Source: Serratia liquefaciens (GTDB taxonomy: Bacteria; Pseudomonadota; Gammaproteobacteria; Enterobacterales; Enterobacteriaceae). Taken from it: a stretch of DNA of 64,000 nucleotides. The stretch is from the NCBI GenBank assembly GCA_012719855.1, contig JAAXZN010000041.1:1-64000 (forward strand), given 5' to 3'. Both the position numbers and the translations under genes were made by a program. The notes beneath the pieces are model-generated. The model worked only from the letters and a program-made list of their open reading frames with translations. It searched no databases and was not told where the DNA came from. This document shows positions 18,186 through 26,670 of this stretch, one piece after another (positions within the stretch are counted from its first letter, which is position 1; the number at the start of each line of letters is the position of its first letter).

Positions 18186-19091
18186 ATGGACTTATCGATT
18201 GTCATTCCCGTTTTTAATAACTCAGCCAGTTTGGCCACCACATTAGTCAGGATGACCAATGCCTGCTCCGGTTTCGACTACGAAATTATCGTGGTTGATA
18301 ATGCGTCGGACAAACAAGAGTTGGATAATATACGCAGCCTGCTGGTCGCCAATCGCCGGGCGCGGCTGCATGAAAGTAAAGTACGGCGTAATACGGCAGC
18401 CTCTTGCAATGTCGGTTTTCGGTTAGCACGTTCGGACGTGGTTTTTTTTCTCGAGCCGGAGGATTCGTTTAATACCAACTATATTATCCGGCGTCTGAAA
18501 CGTCATCAGGACACCCGAATAGACATTATCTTCGGTAACTACGTCACGGTAAGTGATAAGAATATTCGCAGCTATCGCTTCGATTATAAAGAAGGCGTGG
18601 CGGGAGCGGATTTTTTATTTCTCGATATGGGTGATATCCGCACCTCAACCATCAGCCTGCGTAAGAAGGAAGACCGACGTTTTTTATTTCCGGAGTTCCT
18701 CTACAAGTATCAAGACTGGGGATTTTTGGTCAACGCCACCAATCTGGGGGCCAGGGTGGCCTTCGACGAGGGGCGCGGCGTGTTTATCCGCTGCGGCGAT
18801 GCCGATACGGACCGCTGCCGGATGAACATCGATGCCAGCGAGCAGTTTATCGATGCTTACCTTAATGCCAGCGGCCGCTATATCAGCGGTTTTGCCTGCA
18901 AACACCTGCTGGCCTCGCTGTACAGCGAAAACCTGCAGGCCTTCACCTATTACTCATCGCGCACCGAGCGCGATGCCCTGAGCAGCAAATTCAGGGCGAT
19001 CAAACTGTACGGAGACTGTCTGGCCAGACTGGGGCTGTTTCCACTGGGCGGGCGACTGTTGCGTACCGCCCGCGAGGGATTTCGGAGATGA
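18186..19091 (+). CDS. Glycosyltransferase, GT2 fold
   Basis: This 301-residue protein has an N-terminal GT-A glycosyltransferase domain: LSIVIPVFNNSASLATTL, YEIIVVDNASDKQELDNI, and an acidic motif EPEDSF in place of the usual DxD. The acceptor-side half is shorter and not recognisable in detail. It should add one sugar to the lipid-linked repeat in the cytoplasm. It is separated from the gene upstream by 138 bases, the widest gap inside the locus apart from the leader, and is followed one base later by the next glycosyltransferase gene. Donor and linkage cannot be told from sequence. Confidence 0.78.
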   Translation: MDLSIVIPVFNNSASLATTLVRMTNACSGFDYEIIVVDNASDKQELDNIRSLLVANRRARLHESKVRRNTAASCNVGFRLARSDVVFFLEPEDSFNTNYIIRRLKRHQDTRIDIIFGNYVTVSDKNIRSYRFDYKEGVAGADFLFLDMGDIRTSTISLRKKEDRRFLFPEFLYKYQDWGFLVNATNLGARVAFDEGRGVFIRCGDADTDRCRMNIDASEQFIDAYLNASGRYISGFACKHLLASLYSENLQAFTYYSSRTERDALSSKFRAIKLYGDCLARLGLFPLGGRLLRTAREGFRR

Positions 19092-19092
19092 C

Positions 19093-20154
19093 ATGCAGCA
19101 ACGAAAAGTAGCGATTGTGATTGAGAACATCGCCGAAAAAGGCGGTACCGAGCGGGTGGCCAGCAGCCTGGCCAATGCGCTGACGACACGTCTGGGGCAT
19201 CAGGTGGATCTGGTGTCGATCAGCGGCGACCGGGCATTTTACCCGCTGGACGAGTCAGTGACCTTGCGCTTTATGCCGGGCAGAACGCTGTTGTGGCCCT
19301 GGCGATTGGCATGGTTTTTACGACGCGGCCGCTATGACGCAATTATCACCGTTTCGATGGGGAAACTGTCGTCGATCATGGTGCCGTACCTGCGCTTGCT
19401 GTGCCCCAACAGCCGGTTGTTGCTGAGTGAACACGTCAGTTTCCACCAGTATGCCTGGCCGATGAAGTGGCTGAAGGTGCTGGTCTACCGGCTGGGCGAC
19501 CGCACGGTACTGCTGACGAAGAAAGATTTGGCCACCATCAGCCGCTGGGTACCCAGCCGTAAATGCCAGGTGATCGAGAACGTTTCGCCGTTCCCGGTAC
19601 AACCGCCGCAACCGGTGCAGCAACAGCCGGTGGCGCTGGCGGTGGGGCGGTTATGCCGACAGAAAGGGTTCGACCGGCTGATTGCCGCCTGGCAGCGGAT
19701 CGCCCCGCTTGCGCGGGATTGGCAACTGCATATCGTCGGCGACGGCCCGGACCGGGGGGCTCTGCAACAGCAGATTGACGCGGCCGGCCTAGGCCAGCGG
19801 GTGAAGCTGCTGCCGGCGACGGCGGACATCGCCGGTCACTATCGTCAGGCCGCCATGCTGTTGATGACCTCGCGTTACGAAGGTTTACCGATGGTGTTGA
19901 TTGAAGCGATGAGCTTTGGCCTGCCCCTGGTGGCCTTTGACTGCCAGACCGGCCCGGCAGAACTGATCGATAACGGTGAGAACGGTTATCTGGTGGCGGA
20001 GGGCGATATCGAGGCCTTCAGCCAATGCACGCTGGCGCTGATTGACGACGGTGAGTTGCGTCAGCGCTTTTCCCTTCACTCGTTGGCACGGGCGCAGCAG
20101 TTCATTCCCGAGCGTATTTATCCCCAATGGCAACAGCTTATTGCTGGAGGTTAA
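19093..20154 (+). CDS. Glycosyltransferase, GT4 family (GT-B fold)
   Basis: This 353-residue protein is a retaining GT-B glycosyltransferase. The N-terminal half opens with VAIVIENIAEKGGTERVASSLANAL, the C-terminal half has LAVGRLCRQKGFDRLIAAW and the donor-binding EX7E motif in SRYEGLPMVLIEAMSFGLPLVAFDC. It is the only GT4 member in this locus. Its sugar donor is unknown. It lies one base after the preceding gene and one base before the next, with a clear GGAGG ribosome site for the latter inside its 3' end, so all are co-transcribed. Confidence 0.87.
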   Translation: MQQRKVAIVIENIAEKGGTERVASSLANALTTRLGHQVDLVSISGDRAFYPLDESVTLRFMPGRTLLWPWRLAWFLRRGRYDAIITVSMGKLSSIMVPYLRLLCPNSRLLLSEHVSFHQYAWPMKWLKVLVYRLGDRTVLLTKKDLATISRWVPSRKCQVIENVSPFPVQPPQPVQQQPVALAVGRLCRQKGFDRLIAAWQRIAPLARDWQLHIVGDGPDRGALQQQIDAAGLGQRVKLLPATADIAGHYRQAAMLLMTSRYEGLPMVLIEAMSFGLPLVAFDCQTGPAELIDNGENGYLVAEGDIEAFSQCTLALIDDGELRQRFSLHSLARAQQFIPERIYPQWQQLIAGG

Positions 20155-20155
20155 G

Positions 20156-20899
20156 ATGGAAAAAGTTTCAGTCATCATGCCGGCTTACAATGCCGCAGGC
20201 TTTATCAAAGAGTCGATCCTCGGGGTGCTGAACCAGACATACCAGGATTATCACCTGTATGTGATCGACGATGCTTCCACCGACCATACCGCCGAGGTGG
20301 TGAAACCGTTCATCCACGATCGTCTGACTTACATCCGCAACGACACCAATCAGGGCGTGGCCGAGACCCGTAATATCGCGATTGAAGCCGCGCGCGGCGA
20401 TTATATTGCGTTCTGCGACAGCGATGACGTCTGGCACCCGAACAAGCTGGCGCGCCAGGTCGGGATCCTCAAAACCAACCGCTACGACGTGGTGTGCTCC
20501 CATTATTACACCTTTGAAGATGACCCGACGCGGGTGAAAAACTACCGTGGCGCCGGTGAGATCATCGCCTATAAAGACATGTTGAAAAGCAACTGGATCG
20601 GCAACCTGACCGGCATGTACAACCAGCGTCAGGTCGGCAAGGTGTACCAGAGCAAAGTGGGTCATGAGGATTACGTTATGTGGCTGTCGGTGCTGGAGAA
20701 GGCGCGGAACCACATGGCTTACTGCATCCCTGAACCCCTGGCTTTTTATCGCCTCTCCGCGCAGTCGCTGTCCGGCAATAAATTCCGCGCGGCCGATTGG
20801 CAGTGGCAGATATATCGCCGTCATCTGGGGCTTTCCTATCAGAAGTCCTGTTATCTGTTCTTCTCCTATCTGTACAGCGCGGTGATGAAAAGACAATGA
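20156..20899 (+). CDS. Glycosyltransferase, GT2 family
   Basis: This 247-residue protein has a canonical GT2 domain: VSVIMPAYNAAGFIKESILGVL, YVIDDASTDHTAEVV, and the DxD-type motif AFCDSDDVWHPNKL. The C-terminal part has the WLSVLEKARNH-type stretch often found in WcaA/WaaE-like enzymes. The ATG at 20156 has GGAGG just upstream. The stop overlaps the start of the secreted glycosidase gene (ATGA). Donor and acceptor are not predictable from sequence. Confidence 0.87.
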   Translation: MEKVSVIMPAYNAAGFIKESILGVLNQTYQDYHLYVIDDASTDHTAEVVKPFIHDRLTYIRNDTNQGVAETRNIAIEAARGDYIAFCDSDDVWHPNKLARQVGILKTNRYDVVCSHYYTFEDDPTRVKNYRGAGEIIAYKDMLKSNWIGNLTGMYNQRQVGKVYQSKVGHEDYVMWLSVLEKARNHMAYCIPEPLAFYRLSAQSLSGNKFRAADWQWQIYRRHLGLSYQKSCYLFFSYLYSAVMKRQ

Positions 20900-22782
20900 A
20901 TTTCAGCAAGCTAACCTTAGCCTGCCTGCTGGCATGCGCCGGCTGGGCAGGGCTGGCCAATGCGGCCGGCTGCGACGGCAACCTGCTCAAGGATCCCGGC
21001 TTCGAGCAGGGGGGGGCCGGGTGGTCGCTGGCCTCGGCGCAGGTGGTGGCGGGTGGACACGGCGGTCAGCGCAGCCTGTTTTATCAAAATCACAACCCGG
21101 CCAACTACCACAACATGCTGCAAAGTCTGTCGGTCAAACCGGGTCAACAGCTGGCTTTTGGTGCCTGGGTTCGCGGTGAAAATCTCAGGGGCAAGGGCGA
21201 AAATCAGGGCGCCGGCGTGTTTGTCGAAAGCTATGACGACCAGGGGCGTTTTTTGGCGGGCAGCTATCCGCAGGGACTGCTGGGTACCAGCGGCTGGCAG
21301 CCGGTGACCGGCGATTTTCGGGTGCCACCACGGGCGGTGAAAGTGGTACTGGGCGTTTATCTGCGTCAGGGCACCACCGGTAGCGCCTGGTTTGACGATG
21401 TTTACGCCTGCCTGCAACCTGTTGCGCCGGAGTTGTACCAGATGCGCAGCGGCAAGGAGGCGGCCTCCAGCCTGATTGAGGTGGTGGATCCGCAGCAGGT
21501 GCAGGTGGACAGTACCCTGGTCGACGACAAGAATACCACCGTCAAACATGATAGCCGCCGCTATGCCATCAGCGAAAAACAGCAGGTGGAGTTTCCGCTG
21601 CCGGCCGATCTGGCTGCCGGCGAGTATCGTTTGCAGCAGCAGGTGACGGACGTGGCTTCGCAACGCAGCCAGCGCAGCGAAATGCCGATCAGCGTCGGTC
21701 GCCCGCAGCCCAAGGTAGCGCTGGATGCTCAGGGTTACGTTTTGAAGCAAGGCAAGCGCTTCTTCCCGCTCGGCATTTACATGTACGGCGAGATGGCGAC
21801 GGACGAGCATCTGACGCGCATCCGCGATGCCGGTTTCAATACCTTGCTCAATTACAACTACGGCACCGGACGCGACCCCTATAACTATTTCCGCAAAACC
21901 CGGCAATACGGTTTGCAGGTGATTTTTTCGCTCAAGGATATGTACGCCGGTACCCGCTTTGCGCCGGAAACCAAGATGAGCTATCCGCAGCTGACGGCCA
22001 GCTATGTGGAAAAATTCAAGCATCAGCCCAACCTGCTCGCCTGGTACATCAACGACGAACTGGGCCCGGAATATGTGCCGCAGATTGAGCAAAAACACCT
22101 GCAGGTCAAGCAGCTGGATCCTGACCATCTGACCTTCCAGGTGTTGGACAAGACCGGAACGCTCAATGCCTATTTCAACAGTTCGGATGTGCTGGCCAGT
22201 GACCCTTATCCGGTCGGCAGAGACGCCGATCTGACGCGGACGCTGGAGTACAGCCGTATTACCAGTCAGGTGGCGCGCCAGGCCAAAGGGGCGTGGCTGG
22301 TGATGCAGATTATGGATCATGCCGCTTACGCGCCTGACCGCAAACCGCGTCAGCCTACCGAGGCGGAGATCCGCAATCAGGCCTGGTTGGGGTTGATCGG
22401 CGGGGCCAGAGGCATCCTGTTTTATTCCTATACCGATCTGTTCTACAAGCGCCAGCGCGGCGGGTTCAGCCAGCAGGAATTTGATGCTATCTGGCGCGGC
22501 GTCGCCGGCGTAGCGCAGCAGATTGTCAGCTTTGAGCCTTACCTGCTTTCCGGTGAAAGCCAGTTGTTGCAAGGCAACAATACCGCCATCCCGGCCCGTC
22601 TGTTTATCCAAGGCGAACGGGGCCTGGTGCTGATCGCCAACCCTTACTATCGCCAGATGTCGGCAAGGTTTGATCTGCCTGCAGGTTGGCAGGCCCAGGG
22701 GCAGCGGCAGATTGAGGCCGAGTTGCCGTCGATGGGCAGCCGTGCGGTATGGGTACAACGTCAAACAGAAAAGAAAGGATAA
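20896..22782 (+). CDS. Secreted glycoside-hydrolase-like protein with N-terminal carbohydrate-binding module
   Basis: This 628-residue protein has a signal peptide (1-23, ending LANA). Residues about 27-175 look like a CBM4/9-type jelly roll (NLLKDPGFEQGGAGW, QLAFGAWVRGENL, GSAWFDDVYACL). A linker beta-domain is followed by a TIM-barrel-like region from about 285 (RFFPLGIYMYGEMATDEHL, then LLAWYINDELGPEY). E388 in the NDE motif is a candidate acid/base residue, as in clan GH-A enzymes; I could not identify the nucleophile with confidence. The start overlaps the previous stop. A secreted glycosidase inside a synthesis operon may trim, release or clear its own polymer, as in alginate and cellulose loci. 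The exact family needs a profile search. Confidence 0.72.
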   Translation: MNFSKLTLACLLACAGWAGLANAAGCDGNLLKDPGFEQGGAGWSLASAQVVAGGHGGQRSLFYQNHNPANYHNMLQSLSVKPGQQLAFGAWVRGENLRGKGENQGAGVFVESYDDQGRFLAGSYPQGLLGTSGWQPVTGDFRVPPRAVKVVLGVYLRQGTTGSAWFDDVYACLQPVAPELYQMRSGKEAASSLIEVVDPQQVQVDSTLVDDKNTTVKHDSRRYAISEKQQVEFPLPADLAAGEYRLQQQVTDVASQRSQRSEMPISVGRPQPKVALDAQGYVLKQGKRFFPLGIYMYGEMATDEHLTRIRDAGFNTLLNYNYGTGRDPYNYFRKTRQYGLQVIFSLKDMYAGTRFAPETKMSYPQLTASYVEKFKHQPNLLAWYINDELGPEYVPQIEQKHLQVKQLDPDHLTFQVLDKTGTLNAYFNSSDVLASDPYPVGRDADLTRTLEYSRITSQVARQAKGAWLVMQIMDHAAYAPDRKPRQPTEAEIRNQAWLGLIGGARGILFYSYTDLFYKRQRGGFSQQEFDAIWRGVAGVAQQIVSFEPYLLSGESQLLQGNNTAIPARLFIQGERGLVLIANPYYRQMSARFDLPAGWQAQGQRQIEAELPSMGSRAVWVQRQTEKKG

Positions 22783-22788
22783 CCGGTC

Positions 22789-23775
22789 ATGAATATTACC
22801 CTGAGCCTGATTATTCCGGTGTACAAGGTTGAGGCTTATATCGAGGCGTGCCTGGATTCGGTGTTGCAACAGCTGCCTGACTGGGCGGAGGCGATCATCG
22901 TGGATGACGGCAGCCCGGACGGCGCCATCGGCATTGCCGAGGAAGTGCTGTGTCGCTATCCACAGCACAGGCGGCGGGTCAGCATTCTGCGCCAGGAAAA
23001 CCAGGGGTTGAGCCAGGCGCGCAACAACGGCATTGACCATGCAGAGGGGCGCTACGTTGGTTTTTTGGACTCCGACGATGTGCTGCTGGAGGGCTACTTC
23101 AGCATTTTGGGCCGCCTGCTGGCGGATAACCCCTTGGCCGACATCGTGGCCTTCAACGCCCAGCGCTTTTCAACCTTCAATAACGGCAAGATCCAACCAG
23201 AGGGCACCATGGCTATCGTGCCCGGCAATGCGGCTCCGCAGCAGCGTGATGACCATATGGCGCTGCTGGCAGACAGCTTTAACCGCAGCATGTGGTTCGC
23301 CTGGGCGCGGATTTATCGCAAAACGCTGTTCGATGAGGCTCGCTTCCCGGCGGGGCGAAACTTTGAAGATATTCAGCTGATCCCACAGCTTTACCTGAAG
23401 GCCGATCGCATCGTGGTCTGCGATACGCCATTGGTGGGATACCGTGCCAACCCTAACGGCATTACGCGCGCGCCAAAGCGACGCGATCTGGACGATCTGG
23501 ATTACGCACTCGACGGCGCTGACAGCGGGCGACGGCAGGGGCTGGGGCATGGGCTTTACTCGATCCTCTACGTCACCACGCTGAAAGCGCGTTTGTTGGT
23601 GGGGCTGGATTTCTTCGGGGCGCGCGATGCGCTGCGCGAAACCCGCGAGCTGAAGCGCCGTTATTCCGGCCTGCGCGGCGAGGAGCGCAAAATGCTGAGC
23701 CGTAAAAACCGGCTGTTTTACCGTAGCCCGCTGGCTTACTACCTGATGGCCCGGCTGTACAACCTGCGCGGCTAG
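22789..23775 (+). CDS. Glycosyltransferase, GT2 family
   Basis: This 328-residue protein has a full GT2 domain: LSLIIPVYKVEAYIEACLDSVL, AIIVDDGSPDGAIGIAEEV, RQENQGLSQARNNGID and the DxD motif GFLDSDDVLLEGYF. The C-terminal half includes the conserved-looking FEDIQLIPQLYLKA stretch typical of EpsJ/WcaA-like enzymes. It begins six bases after the glycosidase stop with an AAAGGA ribosome site. It presumably adds a backbone or side-branch sugar. Confidence 0.88.
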   Translation: MNITLSLIIPVYKVEAYIEACLDSVLQQLPDWAEAIIVDDGSPDGAIGIAEEVLCRYPQHRRRVSILRQENQGLSQARNNGIDHAEGRYVGFLDSDDVLLEGYFSILGRLLADNPLADIVAFNAQRFSTFNNGKIQPEGTMAIVPGNAAPQQRDDHMALLADSFNRSMWFAWARIYRKTLFDEARFPAGRNFEDIQLIPQLYLKADRIVVCDTPLVGYRANPNGITRAPKRRDLDDLDYALDGADSGRRQGLGHGLYSILYVTTLKARLLVGLDFFGARDALRETRELKRRYSGLRGEERKMLSRKNRLFYRSPLAYYLMARLYNLRG

Positions 23776-23877
23776 CGGCGCACCATTCGCCTCTTTCCCG
23801 TTTTCGTTAAAGCAGCGGCATGCTGCACCCATGTCAATTGGGGCGACCCTTTCGCCCCCAACAGGCAGACTAAAACT

Positions 23878-24780
23878 ATGAGTATCACCGTCAGCGTCAT
23901 CATACCCACCTATGGCCGCAGCGAACTGCTGGCTCGCGCCATCGATAGCGTATTGGCACAAACCCATCGCCCGTTGGAAATCATCGTGGTGGATGACAAC
24001 CCGCAGGGCGACGCCCATCGCCTGGCGACCCGCGAGCGCCTGGCCGGCTACATTGAGCGGGGTGAGATTATTTATTACCCGCGCAGGCGCAATGGCGGGG
24101 GCGCATTGGCACGTAACAGCGGGATCCTGCGTTCGAGCGGGCAGTACATCAGCTTTCTGGATGACGACGATTATTATCATCCACAGAAAATCGCCCGCCA
24201 ACTGGCCTTTATGCAGCAGGGCGATTACGACGTCAGCCTGTGCGATATGGATATTCTGAAAAACGGGCAGATCGGCACCGAGCATTACTACCGCGCGCGC
24301 TGCGAAGGGCTGGAGGATTTTATGCTGGCCGGCGTAGCCTACACGCCGATGATCATGATGCGACGCAGCACGGCGATTGCGGTGCGCGGCTTTTTCAACA
24401 CGCCTCGCTACCAGGACCATATCTTCCTCTACCGGCTGCTGGCGGCCGGAGCGAAGATCGGCACGCTGCATGAACGACTGGCGGTGCACAACGACCATGA
24501 CGGTGAACGCATCACCTCCAGTCCGAAGGGCATTATTGGCTACCGCAATAAAATGCAGTTTGAACAGCGGCTGATGCCACAGGTTTCACCCCGGGCACGC
24601 AAGATCATGCGCCTGCGCCATACCTGCATTACTTCGCGCATCATTACCGACGGCAAGAGTCGCCTGGCCGGCGTTTTCTATGGGCTGAAGGGCATTGTTT
24701 ACGTCAATAGCGGCTTGATGGCGGGGGTGTATATGAAAAATATCATCCGCAATGTGTTTTTCCGCGGCGTGCCGTTCTGA
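23878..24780 (+). CDS. Glycosyltransferase, GT2 family
   Basis: This 300-residue protein is a GT2 enzyme: VSVIIPTYGRSELLARAIDSVL, EIIVVDDNPQGDAHRL and a DxD-type motif SFLDDDDYYHPQKIARQL. It is the fifth glycosyltransferase of the locus. A 102-base gap before it contains a hairpin (TTGGGGCGA at 23838-23846 with TCGCCCC at 23852-23858) that resembles part of the dispersed repeat seen elsewhere in the window. There is no distinct ribosome site immediately before the ATG. Confidence 0.87.
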   Translation: MSITVSVIIPTYGRSELLARAIDSVLAQTHRPLEIIVVDDNPQGDAHRLATRERLAGYIERGEIIYYPRRRNGGGALARNSGILRSSGQYISFLDDDDYYHPQKIARQLAFMQQGDYDVSLCDMDILKNGQIGTEHYYRARCEGLEDFMLAGVAYTPMIMMRRSTAIAVRGFFNTPRYQDHIFLYRLLAAGAKIGTLHERLAVHNDHDGERITSSPKGIIGYRNKMQFEQRLMPQVSPRARKIMRLRHTCITSRIITDGKSRLAGVFYGLKGIVYVNSGLMAGVYMKNIIRNVFFRGVPF

Positions 24781-24836
24781 GCTGCGTTTCGCGTGCTCCG
24801 TTACCCTTAAGAGACTCCCCCTTTCAGAGGATGATT

Positions 24837-26090
24837 ATGCGCTTTGAACGTTCGACGCTGATCGGCAGCGTGCTGTTGCTGACGGTACCGCTTTTCGCTT
24901 TGCTGCACAGCATAGGAACGCTGCGGGCAGGAAAGAAGAACTCGGCGGCTTATTTGCTGATTGCGCTGTGTTTTTTCTTTTTCTTCATTAAAATCCCGCC
25001 GCTGGCGGATCTTTACCGCCACTTTGCCAACTACGATGCCATCAACTCGGCTACCCGCCTGAGTGATGTTATTCAGGGCAAGGTGGACGTGGTGCTGTAC
25101 GCCAATTTCTATATTTTCAAAACGCTGGGTATCCCGTTTTTCATTATTCCGGGGCTGTACGTCGCGCTGTCGGTTTACTGCTATCTCAGCGCGCTGAATA
25201 TCGTCATGCTGCATTCCGGCAAGGCGTTCACCGCGCGGCAGTTTGTGCTGCTGCATCTGGCGGTGCTGTTTTTGATTAACCCGTTTATCATTGCCATGGG
25301 GTTACGCTTTGGCTTCTCGATGGCGGTGATGACCCTGGCGATGGTGCTGTTTTGTCATAAGCTCAACCGCCCGCTCGCCGCCGGCCTGATGCTGTTCGCC
25401 ATGCTGACCCACTTTTCCAGCATGCTGCTGGTGGGCGTGTTCCTGTGCAGCCGGGTGATGCGCCTGAACCGCCTGCTGACGGTGGTGTTCAGCGCCATCG
25501 CCTTCCTGACCGCCAAGTTTGCGCTGCCGTTTATCGTTTCCCATATTACGATCTCCGGCATCAACAGTTACTCCGACGTCTATACCTCCGGCATGTACGC
25601 CAGCGACTACCTGACATCCGGCAACGCCAACGGCATGATTAACTTCCTGATCGTGTTATTCCCGGCGCTGTTTCTGGGTGTCTTTATGCTGGGTAACCCG
25701 ATGAGCAACCAGACGGGGGACATCAAGAACTACGCGGCCTGGCTGGTGGTGTTTGTGTTCCTGTGTTCCAGCTCGCTGCAGGCGGCCAGCCGTTATGCCA
25801 GCGTGGCCTCGGTGTTCTTGCTGTTTTATTACGTGGCCCATCGGGGATCGTTCATCCGCGGCAGATTCAACTACTTCTTCCTGTGCTTTATGCTGATGGC
25901 CACCGGTTATAACCTGATAGAGAACATTTATGTCCCGCGCCGCCCGATCATGCTGGGGCAGATGTGGCAGTCGTTCTATAAAACCCCGCTGCTGAACTTG
26001 TTCTATGGCGAGCAGGAATATGAGCAGTATCTGCAATTTATCAACCGCGACAGCGGCGAGTGGATAGGGCATGAGATGGATTTAGGCTAA
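24837..26090 (+). CDS. EpsG-type polysaccharide polymerase (Wzy role)
   Basis: This 417-residue membrane protein has about ten hydrophobic segments and matches the EpsG family, which fills the Wzy polymerase role in many exopolysaccharide loci. The family-typical region LADLYRHFANYDAI follows the first helices, and INPFIIAMGLRFGFSMAVMT is another conserved stretch. It should join repeat units on the periplasmic face. I chose the ATG at 24837 because AGAGG lies six bases upstream; an ATG at 24831 touches that site. It is the last gene of the locus. No clear terminator follows, but the dispersed repeat at 26166 has stem-loop structure. Confidence 0.82.
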   Translation: MRFERSTLIGSVLLLTVPLFALLHSIGTLRAGKKNSAAYLLIALCFFFFFIKIPPLADLYRHFANYDAINSATRLSDVIQGKVDVVLYANFYIFKTLGIPFFIIPGLYVALSVYCYLSALNIVMLHSGKAFTARQFVLLHLAVLFLINPFIIAMGLRFGFSMAVMTLAMVLFCHKLNRPLAAGLMLFAMLTHFSSMLLVGVFLCSRVMRLNRLLTVVFSAIAFLTAKFALPFIVSHITISGINSYSDVYTSGMYASDYLTSGNANGMINFLIVLFPALFLGVFMLGNPMSNQTGDIKNYAAWLVVFVFLCSSSLQAASRYASVASVFLLFYYVAHRGSFIRGRFNYFFLCFMLMATGYNLIENIYVPRRPIMLGQMWQSFYKTPLLNLFYGEQEYEQYLQFINRDSGEWIGHEMDLG

Positions 26091-26165
26091 TGCGTTTTTT
26101 ATTCCAGTAACCCTCACTTCGCCAAACAGGAAGCGGGCGTCAGTCCGCTTGAGGCCGTAGACAAA

Positions 26166-26265
26166 GTGCTCTGTTGTTTAATGGTAGGGGCGCTGCATGC
26201 TGCGCCCAATAGCATAATCAATGAGTTAAATCGGGTCGAACATGGTCGACCCCTACAGGTTTAGC
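26166..26265 (+). repeat. Dispersed ~100-bp repeat, copy 1
   Basis: This element shares long identical blocks with 54389-54484: GTGCTCTGTTGTT, GCATGCTGCGCCCAATAGCAT, ATCAATGAGT and GGTTTAGC. It has two internal dyads: GGGGCGCTGCATGCTGCGCCC, and GGGTCGAACATGGTCGACCC. Its GTAGGGG...CCCCTAC ends (26184-26256) are inverted repeats. It lies between the last polysaccharide gene and the narG promoter. It looks like a small non-coding palindromic repeat rather than an insertion sequence. Confidence 0.8.
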
Positions 26266-26296
26266 CTTTTCGAGTGTTTGTCAGCAGTCCGCTTCC

Positions 26297-26411
26297 TACC
26301 CCCAAATACCCCGACTTACCCCGCAGCATATCCCATCGAACATCTGACTCATCATTTCTATAATATTTTCAATTAATTAAACCCAATGCTTGCCATGATA
26401 CTTTAGGGGTA
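26297..26411 (+). promoter_or_regulatory. NarL-type heptamer array and IHF-like site upstream of narG
   Basis: Three near-consensus NarL heptamers lie exactly ten bases apart: TACCCCC (26297), TACCCCG (26307) and TACCCCG (26317), each matching six of seven positions of TACYYMT. A perfect heptamer TACCCCT is on the minus strand at 26405-26411. TTTCAATTAATTA at 26367-26379 matches the IHF consensus at all but one position. Taking the FNR box at -41.5, the heptamer array centres near -187 and the IHF-like site near -124. In E. coli narG, NarL binds near -195 and IHF near -125, so the looped architecture appears conserved. Confidence 0.72.
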
Positions 26412-26448
26412 TCCACGCCTCTGCCGCCGTTATTCTCCCTCCGTTCTC

Positions 26449-26462
26449 TTGATCGCAATCAA
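26449..26462 (+). promoter_or_regulatory. FNR box of the narGHJI promoter
   Basis: TTGATCGCAATCAA is a perfect FNR site. At the usual -41.5 spacing, transcription would begin near 26497, giving a leader of about 175 bases that includes the ERIC element. The -10 region (TAGGCT at 26485-26490) is weak, as expected for an activator-dependent promoter. Confidence 0.85.
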
Positions 26463-26513
26463 TTTGCCACCGCAACCGCATTAGTAGGCTGGCGGCAGAT
26501 TGAGCAATGTCAT

Positions 26514-26636
26514 TACCCGTCGTATTTCAAGCCGCAGCGTTGTTACCTGCGCTCGCTCACTCCAGTTACTTACTTGAGTAAGCGCCTGGAGATGAGCGAG
26601 CTGGCCGCCTGGCTGTGACTTGAAATCCATAGGGTA
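26514..26636. repeat. ERIC element (enterobacterial repetitive intergenic consensus)
   Basis: This imperfect palindrome of about 123 bases has the ERIC core: CGCTCACTCCAGTTACTTACTT and GAGTAAGCGCCTGGAGATGAGC. The ends pair as TACCC...ATTTCAAG with CTTGAAAT...GGGTA. It lies within the predicted narG leader, with 34 bases between it and the narG ATG, so it would be transcribed and fold into a long hairpin next to the ribosome site. Confidence 0.9.
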
Positions 26637-26670
26637 AAAAAATATTAAAAAGCCCTCAGGAGAATTCCGG

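Noticed and set aside
20917-23040. A 707-codon open frame on the minus strand
   Set aside because: It lies opposite the glycosidase gene, which has a signal peptide, domain motifs and operon context. The long open frame is a by-product of G+C-rich codon use.
23813-23870. Possible third copy of the dispersed repeat between two glycosyltransferase genes
   Set aside because: Only GGCATGCTGC and a GGGGCGA/TCGCCCC dyad resemble the other copies; the rest has diverged too far to claim.
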